A stretch of 64,000 nt of DNA, taken from Halomonas eurihalina. GTDB lineage: Bacteria > Pseudomonadota > Gammaproteobacteria > Pseudomonadales > Halomonadaceae. Shown piece after piece: positions 35,239 through 42,728 of the stretch (positions are counted from its first letter, which is position 1; the number at the start of each line of letters is the position of its first letter). Made by a program: the position numbers and the translations under genes. Location of the stretch: assembly GCF_008274785.1 (NCBI RefSeq), contig NZ_VTPU01000002.1:183426-247425 (forward strand), in the 5' to 3' direction. The notes beneath the pieces are model-generated. The model was not told the DNA's origin and ran no database searches. It saw nothing but the letters and a program-made list of their open reading frames with translations.

Positions 35239-35979
35239 ATGCCCCGTCTTCCCTCCGTTGCCTTGCGACATCTCGGTGCTTCCCTACTGGTTCTTGGCTT
35301 GGCCGGCTGTGCCACGTCCGCTCACGAGTCTGGCGTCGCACCGCCGGATTTCGGAGGCTCCGACGATGCGGCCAAGGCGCCCCTGCTGCCCTCGGCGCTG
35401 TTTCCCGGTGATGCCGAGCACTTCGTCGGCTGGCGCTGCACGCCGGACCAGGAACTGGTGACCGCCCATGACGAGGAGGAGCTTCGCCTGTGGTCGGCAC
35501 ATGGCGCCTATCGTCTGACGCCGTCCGTGGTGGCCAGCGGTACCCGTTATGAGCAGGGAGGCCTGAGCTTCTGGTCGAAGGGCGAGGGGGCTGTGGTCGA
35601 GAGTGACAGGGGGCGGCTGGAGTGCCAGCAGAACACTCGGCATCGCGTCCTGACCCGGGAGACGCATCCCGGCGTGATGTTCCGGGCCAACGGCAACGAG
35701 CCGGGGTGGAACATCGAGCTGGCCCATGACACGCCGCAGATCAAGATGATGCTGGACTATGGCGAGCGTGAAGTCACCCTGCCGTATCGCGTGACCTCGC
35801 TCGACAACGAGACGGGGCGGGTGACGCTGGCCAGTGGCCAGACGGCACGGCCTTTCGAACTACGCATTGAGGCACGAGCCTGTTTCGACGACATGAGCGG
35901 GCAGCCCTGGCCGGCCCGGGTGACTCTGACGTTGAATGATCGGGTGTATCGGGGGTGTGGGCAAGGCATCGCCCCTTAG
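35239..35979 (+). CDS. Lipoprotein with MliC-like and COG3650-like domains
   Basis: A 246-residue lipoprotein. The signal peptide ends in a lipobox, LGLAGC. The first domain (about residues 55-130; HFVGWRCTPDQELVT then GLSFWSKGEG) resembles MliC, the membrane-bound inhibitor of C-type lysozyme. The second (RANGNEPGWNIEL to CFDDMSGQPWPARV) resembles the COG3650 domain of periplasmic proteins. The start is the ATG with AAGGA 9 bp upstream; a TTG two codons earlier is less likely. A role in protecting peptidoglycan from lysozyme is inferred from the first domain. Confidence 0.78.
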   Translation: MPRLPSVALRHLGASLLVLGLAGCATSAHESGVAPPDFGGSDDAAKAPLLPSALFPGDAEHFVGWRCTPDQELVTAHDEEELRLWSAHGAYRLTPSVVASGTRYEQGGLSFWSKGEGAVVESDRGRLECQQNTRHRVLTRETHPGVMFRANGNEPGWNIELAHDTPQIKMMLDYGEREVTLPYRVTSLDNETGRVTLASGQTARPFELRIEARACFDDMSGQPWPARVTLTLNDRVYRGCGQGIAP

Positions 35980-36003
35980 ATGTGGGGAAAGTATCTGCGC
36001 TCG

Positions 36004-36088
36004 GTTATACGGCGTTAAAAATCAGCTCAGAGTGCTCATTTACGTCTTGTAAACTCCGCCTCTTCGCTGATTTTTGCCCTGTCTAACC
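36004..36088. repeat. Palindromic intergenic element with CTCATTTAC...TGTAAAC core
   Basis: AAAAATCAGC (36017-36026) faces GCTGATTTTT (36066-36075) across 39 bases. The loop contains a smaller dyad, CTCATTTAC-GTCT-TGTAAAC. The same core recurs in the 49279-49434 element. From memory, this kind of sequence is common between genes in marine gammaproteobacteria. It could form a cruciform. It lies between the lipoprotein gene and azoR. Confidence 0.65.
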
Positions 36089-36239
36089 TTCGCTTCGCTC
36101 GCGACGTTTCGACATTCAGCACGAGACGCTTTGTTCGAATTTTTCGAAAGCTAGGTGCGGTTTTTCCCGCTTATCATCGACAAAAACGAACATATACTGG
36201 TGATCATTCTTCCATGCCTGCTGTATGAAGGAGATCACC

Positions 36240-36842
36240 ATGACCACTCGCGTTCTCGTTCTGACGTCTTCCATCCTCGATGGCAATTCCCTGGCACTGG
36301 CCGAGCATTTCAAGGCTCAGCTTGCCGCGCGTGATGATGTTGCCATCACCACGCGCGACCTGATCGCCGATGAACTGCCCCACCTGGGGCTGCCGGAGCT
36401 TTCCAGCTGGCAAGTGCCGGCGGGCGAGCGCACGCCCGAGCAGCGTGAACTGGCGGCGCGTTCCGACGCCTTGATCGATGAGCTCCAGGCGCATGATGTT
36501 CTGGTGCTCGGGGTTCCGCTCTACAATCTGGGCATTCCGTCACAGATGAAGGCCTGGTTCGACCGCATCCTGCGGGCCGGCGTCACCTTCCGCTATACCG
36601 AGGATGGGCCCCTGGGCCTGCTCGAGGGCAAGCGGGCGATGATCCTCGCGGCGCGGGGCGGCCAGTATGCCGGCACCGAGCTCGACAGCCAGACGCCACA
36701 TCTCAAGCACATGCTCGGCCTGATCGGTATCACCGAGGTCGATACCGTGTTTGCCGAGGGACTGGCCATGGGTGAAGAATTTCGTGAAGCGGCCATGGGC
36801 GAGGCGCGTCAGGCGATCGAGGGGTTAACAGAACGTCTCTGA
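36240..36842 (+). CDS. azoR: FMN-dependent NADH-azoreductase / quinone reductase
   Basis: A 200-residue flavodoxin-fold protein. Motifs are SSILDGNSLALA (phosphate-binding loop for FMN), VPLYNLGIPSQMKAWFDRI and AARGGQYAGTELDSQ. AzoR enzymes reduce quinones and azo compounds with NADH and help against thiol stress. The start is the ATG with AAGGAG 7 bp upstream; an earlier in-frame ATG overlaps that site. A strong terminator sits just past the stop, inside the convergent neighbour. Confidence 0.92.
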   Translation: MTTRVLVLTSSILDGNSLALAEHFKAQLAARDDVAITTRDLIADELPHLGLPELSSWQVPAGERTPEQRELAARSDALIDELQAHDVLVLGVPLYNLGIPSQMKAWFDRILRAGVTFRYTEDGPLGLLEGKRAMILAARGGQYAGTELDSQTPHLKHMLGLIGITEVDTVFAEGLAMGEEFREAAMGEARQAIEGLTERL

Positions 36843-36847
36843 GGTGC

Positions 36848-37981
36848 CTATCCCAATCCAGCACGTTCGGCGGGCGGTCTTTCGACCGCCCGCTTGTCGT
36901 TGAGACCAGGCTGTTGGCATTCGGCGGGCACCTCGACGATCCACTCCCGGGACACGAAGCGGCTGGTGCACAGCATGGGCTCCGGCGCCAGGATGCGACC
37001 CACGAGGTGGCGCATGGCGGAACGATCGTCACCGCCAGCCTCGGGTAATTGCCGTGTCGTCGCCAGGGGATGCCACTCAGCTTCCTGACGGCTGGCCAGG
37101 GCGTAACGGAAGGGGTGGAATCCAGGAAAACCGAGTCGCAGATCGGTGGCCACCAGGATGTCCTGCCCGTTGCGTTCCATGACCTCGTAGCGCAGATAGG
37201 GCCCGGCGAACCAGTCCAGCCGCTGACCGGCAGCGCTGGCCAGTGCTGCCGGTTCGAGCTCGGCGCCTCGCGAGAAGGTTTCCAGGCTCGGCGGATGACC
37301 GCCGTCGAAGACACCAACCAGCGCTTCATGGTAGGCACCATCGTCGATGATGGTGGCGCGCCACAGCAGGATGTTGAAAGGCGTCGGTTGCACCAGGCGT
37401 GGCGCTTCGCCGAGACCGCGTTCGGCCAGCACCGGTGCCAGACGCTGCTCGACCAGGGTCTTGGCGCCCAGCGAGGCGACCAGATAAGCGCAGGACAGGG
37501 CCAGTCCCCATGCCGGGGCACGGACGCCGTTGCCGGTGATCAGCGCCACGCCAATGCCAATCAGCAAGGGCAGGCTGTAGAGCGGGTCGATGATGAACAC
37601 CAGCGGCGCGGCCACGGGAGGCGCGTCCAGGGGCCACCAGAGCTGGGTGCCGTAGGTGGTCAGGGCGTCGAGCAACGGGTGCGTCATCAAGCACAGCCCG
37701 AAGAAGGCCAGCCAGCGACCGAGGCCGATTTCACGCAGTGGTGTCAGCCGTCGGGCGAGCAGGGCCAGCGCCGTGGCCAGGCCGGCCAGGACGAACAGCG
37801 AATGGCTGAAGCCGCGGTGCTGCGTGACGTTGGCCACGGCATCGCCGTAGTCGATGACCACGTCCAGGTCCGGCAGGGTGCCCAGTACGGCTCCGAACAG
37901 CACGGCCCGGCGCCCCAGGTGCCGACCCAGCACGACGCCACCAATGGCGGCACCCAGTGCGGCTTGCGTCACGGAATCCAT
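36848..37981 (-). CDS. Membrane-bound metal-dependent hydrolase, YdjM/DUF457 family
   Basis: A 377-residue inner-membrane protein starting [15 protein letters not shown]. About five transmembrane helices occupy the first 200 residues and carry the family motifs [18 protein letters not shown] and [12 protein letters not shown], whose Asp and His residues suggest metal binding. A soluble C-terminal domain of ~190 residues follows. E. coli YdjM is LexA-controlled, but function is unproven. The frame is open 24 codons further upstream, overlapping tag; the chosen start leaves a 7-bp gap and is the one that fits homologues. It is cotranscribed with tag. Confidence 0.82.
   Translation of the reverse strand: MDSVTQAALGAAIGGVVLGRHLGRRAVLFGAVLGTLPDLDVVIDYGDAVANVTQHRGFSHSLFVLAGLATALALLARRLTPLREIGLGRWLAFFGLCLMTHPLLDALTTYGTQLWWPLDAPPVAAPLVFIIDPLYSLPLLIGIGVALITGNGVRAPAWGLALSCAYLVASLGAKTLVEQRLAPVLAERGLGEAPRLVQPTPFNILLWRATIIDDGAYHEALVGVFDGGHPPSLETFSRGAELEPAALASAAGQRLDWFAGPYLRYEVMERNGQDILVATDLRLGFPGFHPFRYALASRQEAEWHPLATTRQLPEAGGDDRSAMRHLVGRILAPEPMLCTSRFVSREWIVEVPAECQQPGLNDKRAVERPPAERAGLG
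36870..36901 (+). terminator. azoR terminator nested in the 3' end of the convergent gene
   Basis: GCGGGCGGTC and GACCGCCCGC form a perfect 10-bp stem with a TTTC loop, followed by TTGTCGTT. It lies 28 bases after the azoR stop but within the last codons of the minus-strand gene, so it serves as both terminator and coding sequence. Confidence 0.7.
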
Positions 37982-37988
37982 GGCGATC

Positions 37989-38528
37989 TCAGGTCTCGCG
38001 GGTCCAGGGTGGCGCAGCGGCGATGATGCGGCGTTGAACCGGGCAGTCGTCACGATGGGCGCCGGGCAGGTACCCCGTGCTCATCAGAAACTCACCGACG
38101 ATCTCGGGGCCGGTGAAGCGGAAGGTACGCTTGAACAGCTTCACCCAGTCGGCGTGTGCCAGCGGATGGTGCCAGTCCAGCCAGGCATGGAAGCTGCCAT
38201 ACTCCTGGCGCAGTGTCTGAATCACGCCGGCGTTGTGGATCGCGGCGTCGACCTTGAGGCGGTTGCGAATGATGCCGGCGTCGCTCAGCAGGCGGGCCCG
38301 CTCCGCGTCACCGTAGGCAGCCACCCGGTCGATGACGAAGTCCTCGAAGGCCGTGCGGAAGGCGTTGCGCTTCTTAAGGACAGTGAGCCACGACAGGCCG
38401 GCTTGGTTGATTTCCAGTACCAGGCGCTCGAAGAGGGCGTCGTCGCTCTTTACCGGGAAGCCGTATTCGTGGTCATGATAAGGGCCGTGAAACGGATGGG
38501 CCGGTGCCAGGTCACAATAGTCGCTCAT
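37989..38528 (-). CDS. tag: DNA-3-methyladenine glycosylase I
   Basis: A 179-residue Tag. It has [10 protein letters not shown] near residues 17-26, the [11 protein letters not shown] helix near residue 44, and a late Cys/His set ([11 protein letters not shown]) consistent with the zinc snap. Tag removes 3-methyladenine from alkylated DNA. It lies in the same window as ada and the 2OG oxygenase but in a separate operon. It is followed 7 bp later by the YdjM-like gene and is divergent from gloA. Confidence 0.92.
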   Translation of the reverse strand: MSDYCDLAPAHPFHGPYHDHEYGFPVKSDDALFERLVLEINQAGLSWLTVLKKRNAFRTAFEDFVIDRVAAYGDAERARLLSDAGIIRNRLKVDAAIHNAGVIQTLRQEYGSFHAWLDWHHPLAHADWVKLFKRTFRFTGPEIVGEFLMSTGYLPGAHRDDCPVQRRIIAAAPPWTRET

Positions 38529-38609
38529 GGGGTATCGATCTCGTCGCGAGAGTGGCGGATCGATGACAGAATGCCCCTATTCGCTTCCACTGTGAACAAG
38601 GAGATTCTC

Positions 38610-39050
38610 ATGCAATATCTGCACACCATGGTTCGGGTCGCCGATCTCGAGGCCTCACTGCATTTCTACTGCGACCTGCTGGGCCTCAAGGAAGTGCGCC
38701 GCAAGGAGAGCGAGAAGGGGCGTTTTACCCTGGTGTTTCTCGCGGCACCTTCCGATGAGGCACGCTCGACGGAACTCCAGGCTCCGGAACTCGAGCTGAC
38801 CTACAACTGGGACCCTGAAACCTATACCGGCGGGCGCAACTTCGGCCACCTGGCCTATCGCGTCGATGATATCTACGCGCTGTGCCAGCACCTTCAGGAC
38901 AATGGCGTGACCATCAATCGGCCGCCGCGCGACGGTCATATGGCCTTCGTGCGCAGCCCCGATGGGATCTCTGTCGAGCTTCTGCAAGCCGGCGAGGCCC
39001 AGGAGCCGCGGGAGCCCTGGGCGTCCATGGAGAATACCGGCACCTGGTGA
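38610..39050 (+). CDS. gloA: Lactoylglutathione lyase (glyoxalase I)
   Basis: A 146-residue VOC-fold enzyme. Metal ligands expected for GloA are all present: H5, E62 (LELTYNW), H80 (NFGHLAYRV) and E123 (ISVELLQ). It converts the glutathione hemithioacetal of methylglyoxal to lactoylglutathione. The ATG has AAGGAG 7 bp upstream. A much longer open frame upstream is a shadow of the minus-strand genes. Confidence 0.94.
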   Translation: MQYLHTMVRVADLEASLHFYCDLLGLKEVRRKESEKGRFTLVFLAAPSDEARSTELQAPELELTYNWDPETYTGGRNFGHLAYRVDDIYALCQHLQDNGVTINRPPRDGHMAFVRSPDGISVELLQAGEAQEPREPWASMENTGTW

Positions 39051-39095
39051 GGTGTCGCACGGCATGGGCACGGAAATGCCACCGGCGGCTCGGCC

Positions 39096-39500
39096 TCAGT
39101 CGGGTCGCATGGCCATGCGACCGCTGCCGAGAAATACCAGGGCCAGGGCGCTGAACAGGAACATGCCCTGCAATTCCAGTGCCCAGCCGCCGCTGTCGCC
39201 GAGCTGGAAGAGTTCGCCCATGTGTACCAGGACGATGGCGACCAGCATATTGCCGGCTATCAGCAGTCCCGCCAGCCGAGTCTGCCAGCCGAGGATGGCC
39301 ATTGCCGGGGCCAGCACCTCGCCGATCAGCACGCCATATGCCAGTGATGACGGGAGTCCTTGATTGGCCAGCAGGTTTTCGATCCACCCCAGAGTGCCGG
39401 GGTCGAGCAGCTTGGCGATACCGTGGAGCAGTATCAGCCCACCCACGGCGAGGCGCAGGATCAGTTTGCCGAGGGCGTCGTTGCGCAGGACGTCGAGCAT
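39096..39500 (-). CDS. DoxX family membrane protein
   Basis: A 134-residue protein with four transmembrane helices. The signature LILRLAVGGLILLHGIAKLL is at residues 12-31, followed by ENLLANQGLP and GEVLAPAMAILGW. DoxX proteins are linked to quinone or thiosulfate oxidoreductases and to stress responses, but the activity is not fixed. The ATG at 39500 has AAGGAAG about 7 bp upstream; earlier in-frame ATGs are less likely. Confidence 0.87.
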   Translation of the reverse strand: MLDVLRNDALGKLILRLAVGGLILLHGIAKLLDPGTLGWIENLLANQGLPSSLAYGVLIGEVLAPAMAILGWQTRLAGLLIAGNMLVAIVLVHMGELFQLGDSGGWALELQGMFLFSALALVFLGSGRMAMRPD

Positions 39501-39623
39501 GGTGTCTTCCTTCATCGAGTTCGCTGGTACCAGCATTGTTCTGAACTGCGTGCTGGGGCAAGCTGAGGCGTCCATGCGGGGGCTTTCCGACCCGCATTCC
39601 TCAATCGCAAGGAAGATAGCACG

Positions 39624-40067
39624 ATGACCATCACGTTACGCCGTATCCTGATGATGACTGCCATTGCCGTGGGACTGGCCGGTTGTGCCAGCGAGCCGGG
39701 GACGGACATCGCTCCGGATGGCGAGGTTTCTGGACCGGTGGTGGGGCCGCGTTGGAATCTGCTACTGGTGGGAACCAGCGAGCGGCTCGACCTGTCGCCC
39801 ACGCCGCATTTCCGGATCACGCCCGATGGGCGGGTCAGCGGTCATGACGGCTGCAATCAGTTCGGCGGCAGCGTCGAGCTTGGCGACAAGAATCGCATCG
39901 AATTTGGCGATCTGGCCTCTACCATGATGGCGTGTCCGAACATGGCCGATGCCAGACGTGTCACGGACATGCTCGATGAGGCTTACCGTTATTTGATCGA
40001 CCACGACAGGCTGGTGTTCTTCGGTCCCGATCAGCGCGTACTGGGAGGTTTTCAGCGCGTCGATTGA
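39624..40067 (+). CDS. META-domain lipoprotein (HslJ-like)
   Basis: A 147-residue lipoprotein. The signal peptide ends in the lipobox VGLAGC. The META domain is recognised from GRVSGHDGCNQFGG near residue 70 and MMACPNMADARRVTDML. HslJ in E. coli is heat-inducible and linked to novobiocin resistance; the molecular role is unknown. Transcribed alone and convergent with the CnoX-like gene. Confidence 0.83.
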   Translation: MTITLRRILMMTAIAVGLAGCASEPGTDIAPDGEVSGPVVGPRWNLLLVGTSERLDLSPTPHFRITPDGRVSGHDGCNQFGGSVELGDKNRIEFGDLASTMMACPNMADARRVTDMLDEAYRYLIDHDRLVFFGPDQRVLGGFQRVD

Positions 40068-40091
40068 CCGGTAATCGGCTGGCACGAGCAC

Positions 40092-40115
40092 CTCGGCCGC
40101 CCCGCGGCGGCCGAG
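40092..40115. terminator. Hairpin between convergent META and CnoX genes
   Basis: CTCGGCCGCC and GGCGGCCGAG form a perfect 10-bp stem with a CCGC loop between two convergent stop codons. There is no T-run on either side. It may stop both transcripts or protect their ends. Confidence 0.5.
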
Positions 40116-40132
40116 CGTGAGAGCCCGGGAGC

Positions 40133-41071
40133 TCAGTAGAGCAGGGCGAACAGCTTGCGCCGATAAGCAACGGTCAGAGGGTGATCGGCTCCCAGGGCAT
40201 CGAAGACGCGCAATAGCGTCTTGCGGGCGGCGTCGTCGCCATAGGTGCGATCTGAACGCATCAGCGCCAGCAGGCTCTCCAGGCCGGTTTCGTACTGGCC
40301 ATCGGCGACCTGGCGCAGAGCGCGCTGATAGCGGGTTTCGCTATCGTCGCGATCTCCCAGAGCGGCGATCTCCTCGGCAGAGAGGGCTTCCTCACCGAAC
40401 TCGATACTGGCGCGCACACCGCGTGCCGACGGGGCATCGCGTTCCTCCGGCGGCAAGGCCTCGAGCAGCTGCCGTGCCTGCTGCGGCTCGCCGTCGGCCA
40501 CCAGAACGCGGGCCAACTCCACCTGATAGGCGGTATGGTCGGGCCATTGCTGGACCAGCTCTTCGTAGATGCGGCGGGCGGTGGCACTGTCACCGGCCTC
40601 GAGGGCGGCGGCGGCTTGCTCCTCCGGGCTCTGCTGCGCGCCCTCGGGTGCTTGGAAGTACTTGCCGAGCCATTCGCGGACTTGCTGTTCCGGCTGTGCC
40701 CCCTGGAGTTGGTCCACCAGGCCGCCCTGGCTGACGAGCTTGACGTCCGGTACCGACTGGACGCCCAGTTGCCCCGCGATGTCCGGGTTGTCGTCGATAT
40801 TGAGCTTGCCGAGGATGAAGGCGCCGCCGTGCTCCCGGGTCAGCTTCTCCAGCACGGGTACCTGGTGCCTGCTGGGCTCCGACGAAGGCGCCCAGCAACA
40901 CAGCAGCACGGGAACCTGCATGGAGGCCTCGAGCAACTGCTGGATATTGCTGCGGTCGACATCGATGATGATATCGGCGTCGGATGGCTGGCCCTGGGAT
41001 GGGGCGGTGTTCTGCTCCGCGTCGCCGCTGGGAGTGAGCGGCTCGCCGGTGCGAGGATCGACGATCGGCAT
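40133..41071 (-). CDS. cnoX: Thioredoxin-domain co-chaperone, CnoX/YbbN-like, without the CxxC
   Basis: A 312-residue protein: a disordered N-terminus, a thioredoxin fold at about residues 30-140, and a TPR-rich C-terminal half (GDSATARRIYEELVQQWPD). This is the CnoX (YbbN) architecture, a holdase that passes clients to GroEL and DnaK. The active-site position reads CCWAPSSEPS, so both cysteines of the usual WCxxC are replaced and it cannot act as a disulphide reductase. The start MPIVDPRTGE is chosen. The frame stays open 177 codons upstream only because the 111-bp repeats there keep phase. Confidence 0.85.
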   Translation of the reverse strand: MPIVDPRTGEPLTPSGDAEQNTAPSQGQPSDADIIIDVDRSNIQQLLEASMQVPVLLCCWAPSSEPSRHQVPVLEKLTREHGGAFILGKLNIDDNPDIAGQLGVQSVPDVKLVSQGGLVDQLQGAQPEQQVREWLGKYFQAPEGAQQSPEEQAAAALEAGDSATARRIYEELVQQWPDHTAYQVELARVLVADGEPQQARQLLEALPPEERDAPSARGVRASIEFGEEALSAEEIAALGDRDDSETRYQRALRQVADGQYETGLESLLALMRSDRTYGDDAARKTLLRVFDALGADHPLTVAYRRKLFALLY

Positions 41072-41199
41072 GGTGTTCAAGCCTTGAATGCGAGTGAGTT
41101 TGCCATGGAAGATGCGGGTGAAGCGCGAGGGATTCAAGGCCTGCGCCCAAGTCGCGAGGCTCGAACGGACTTCGGACCGCAGATTGCCGGAGGCCCGAA

Positions 41200-41643
41200 G
41201 AAAAAGCCGGCTCCCTGAGGGACCGGCCTTCTCGGTATTGGGTAGCGGGGACCGCTGAACTTGAAACAAGAGCGAACCGATGCCCCTCCTGAGGTAATGG
41301 GACGCCCAAAGAAAAAGCCGGCTCCCTGGGGAACCGGCTTTCCCGGTATTGGGTAGCGAGGACCGCTGACCTTGAAACAAGAGCGAACCGATGACCTTCC
41401 AGAGGTGATTGGATGCCCAAAGAAAAAGCCGGCTCCCTGAGGAACCGGCTTTCCCGGTATTGGGTGGCGGGGACCGCTGCCCTTGAAACAAGAGCGAACC
41501 GATGACCTTCCGGAGGCGATGGGACGTCCAAAGAAAAAGCCGGCTCCCTGGGGAACCGGCTTTCCCGGTATTGGGTAGCGAGGACCGCTGACCTTGAAAC
41601 AAGAGCGAACCGATGACCTTCCGGAGGTGATGGGACGCCCAAA
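41200..41643 (-). repeat. Four tandem 111-bp repeats carrying tRNA-fMet 3' remnants and terminators
   Basis: The period is exactly 111 bp: units start at 41200, 41311, 41422 and 41533. In the tRNA direction each unit has GAAGGTCATCGGTTC, identical to the anticodon-stem/T-arm region of the adjacent initiator tRNA. Next come 19 bases in place of the tRNA's five, then CGGTCCCCGCTACC as in the tRNA acceptor end, a short spacer, and a full intrinsic terminator (AAAGCCGG...CCGGCTTTTTC). The outermost unit is the most diverged. The layout resembles the tRNA-tail repeats of the E. coli tyrT operon. Confidence 0.92.
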
Positions 41644-41674
41644 GAAAAAGCCGACTCCCTGAGGAACCGGCTTT
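41641..41674 (-). terminator. First terminator after the initiator tRNA
   Basis: On the minus strand AAAGCCG pairs with CGGCTTT within a longer stem and is followed by TTTTTCTTT. It starts ten bases after the CCA end of the tRNA. The next four repeats each repeat this terminator. Confidence 0.85.
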
Positions 41675-41683
41675 CTCGATATT

Positions 41684-41760
<77 letters not shown>

Positions 41761-41774
41761 TCAACGTGGGACGT

Positions 41775-41802
41775 ATTCTACACATCCTGAGCGCTGCGTC
41801 AA
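41775..41802 (-). promoter_or_regulatory. Promoter of the initiator tRNA gene
   Basis: On the minus strand TTGACG and TAGAAT (five of six each) are 16 bp apart. A GC-rich discriminator follows, and the tRNA begins about 15 bases after the -10. This is a typical stable-RNA promoter. Confidence 0.8.
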
Positions 41803-41950
41803 CCACGGCTTTCGCAGATGATTCCGTTTGGGCAGCGTTGGTCCATACTCGAAAGAGTGTCACATGGATGTCCCGTACAGGAACGACACTTAATAGAGGC
41901 CTGGAGGATACTCCCAGGCATGGTGTGAACCGGAAAGGGAGAGCTGCCTT

Positions 41951-42697
41951 ATGACAACAGAAACGACAGTCGCCTGGGTAACCGGAGGTACCGGGGGAAT
42001 AGGTTCCGCCATCTGTCGCACCCTGGCCGATGCCGGGTACCAGGTGGTTGCCGGGTATCGCAACCCTGACAAGGCGAGGAACTGGCTCGAGACGCAGCGG
42101 GCCGATGGTTACACGAATATTGCGCTCTCTGGCGTCGACCTCTCCTGTTATGAGGATTGCGTGAAGGGAACCCAGGAAATCCGTGATGCGCATGGACCGA
42201 TTGGTGTGCTGGTCAACTGTGCCGGCATCACCCGCGATGGCACCCTGAAGAGGATGACATCCGAGCAGTGGCACGAGGTCCTCGATACCAATCTCAACAG
42301 TGTGTTCAACACCTGTCGTAGCGTGATCGAGGAAATGCTCGAACACGGCTATGGCCGTATCATCAATATTTCGTCGATCAACGGCCGCAAGGGACAATTC
42401 GGGCAGGCCAACTATGCGGCGGCCAAGGCGGGCATGCATGGCCTGACCATGTCGCTGGCGCAGGAGACGGCGACCAAGGGCATCACCGTCAATACGGTGT
42501 CGCCGGGCTATATCGCCACCGACATGATCATGGATATCCCGGAAAAGGTCCGTGAGTCGATCCGCGAGTCGATCCCCATGAAACGCTTCGGTACGCCGGA
42601 AGAGATCGGTCGGCTGGTAGCCTTTCTGGCGGCCGAGGGGTCCGGTTTTATCACCGGGTCCAATATCGATATCAATGGCGGGCAGTTCATGGGCTGA
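41951..42697 (+). CDS. phaB: Acetoacetyl-CoA reductase
   Basis: A 248-residue SDR closely matching PhaB/PhbB. It has the cofactor motif TGGTGGIG (residues ~11-18), NCAGITRD, and the catalytic set with Ser in NISSINGRKGQFGQ and YAAAK. It reduces acetoacetyl-CoA to (R)-3-hydroxybutyryl-CoA for polyhydroxybutyrate, a common store in Halomonas. No phaA or phaC is next to it. The ATG has GGGAGA about 9 bp upstream. Confidence 0.88.
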   Translation: MTTETTVAWVTGGTGGIGSAICRTLADAGYQVVAGYRNPDKARNWLETQRADGYTNIALSGVDLSCYEDCVKGTQEIRDAHGPIGVLVNCAGITRDGTLKRMTSEQWHEVLDTNLNSVFNTCRSVIEEMLEHGYGRIINISSINGRKGQFGQANYAAAKAGMHGLTMSLAQETATKGITVNTVSPGYIATDMIMDIPEKVRESIRESIPMKRFGTPEEIGRLVAFLAAEGSGFITGSNIDINGGQFMG

Positions 42698-42728
42698 GCG
42701 CTCGCGCTTTCCACGGCGCGTGCTGTCT

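Noticed and set aside
40133..41602. A 489-codon version of the CnoX-like protein with repeated GHRFALVSRSAVLATQYRES segments at the N-terminus
   Set aside because: The extension is the tRNA-remnant array read in a frame that stays open because 111 is divisible by three. It contains five terminators, and the family N-terminus begins at MPIVDPRTGE.
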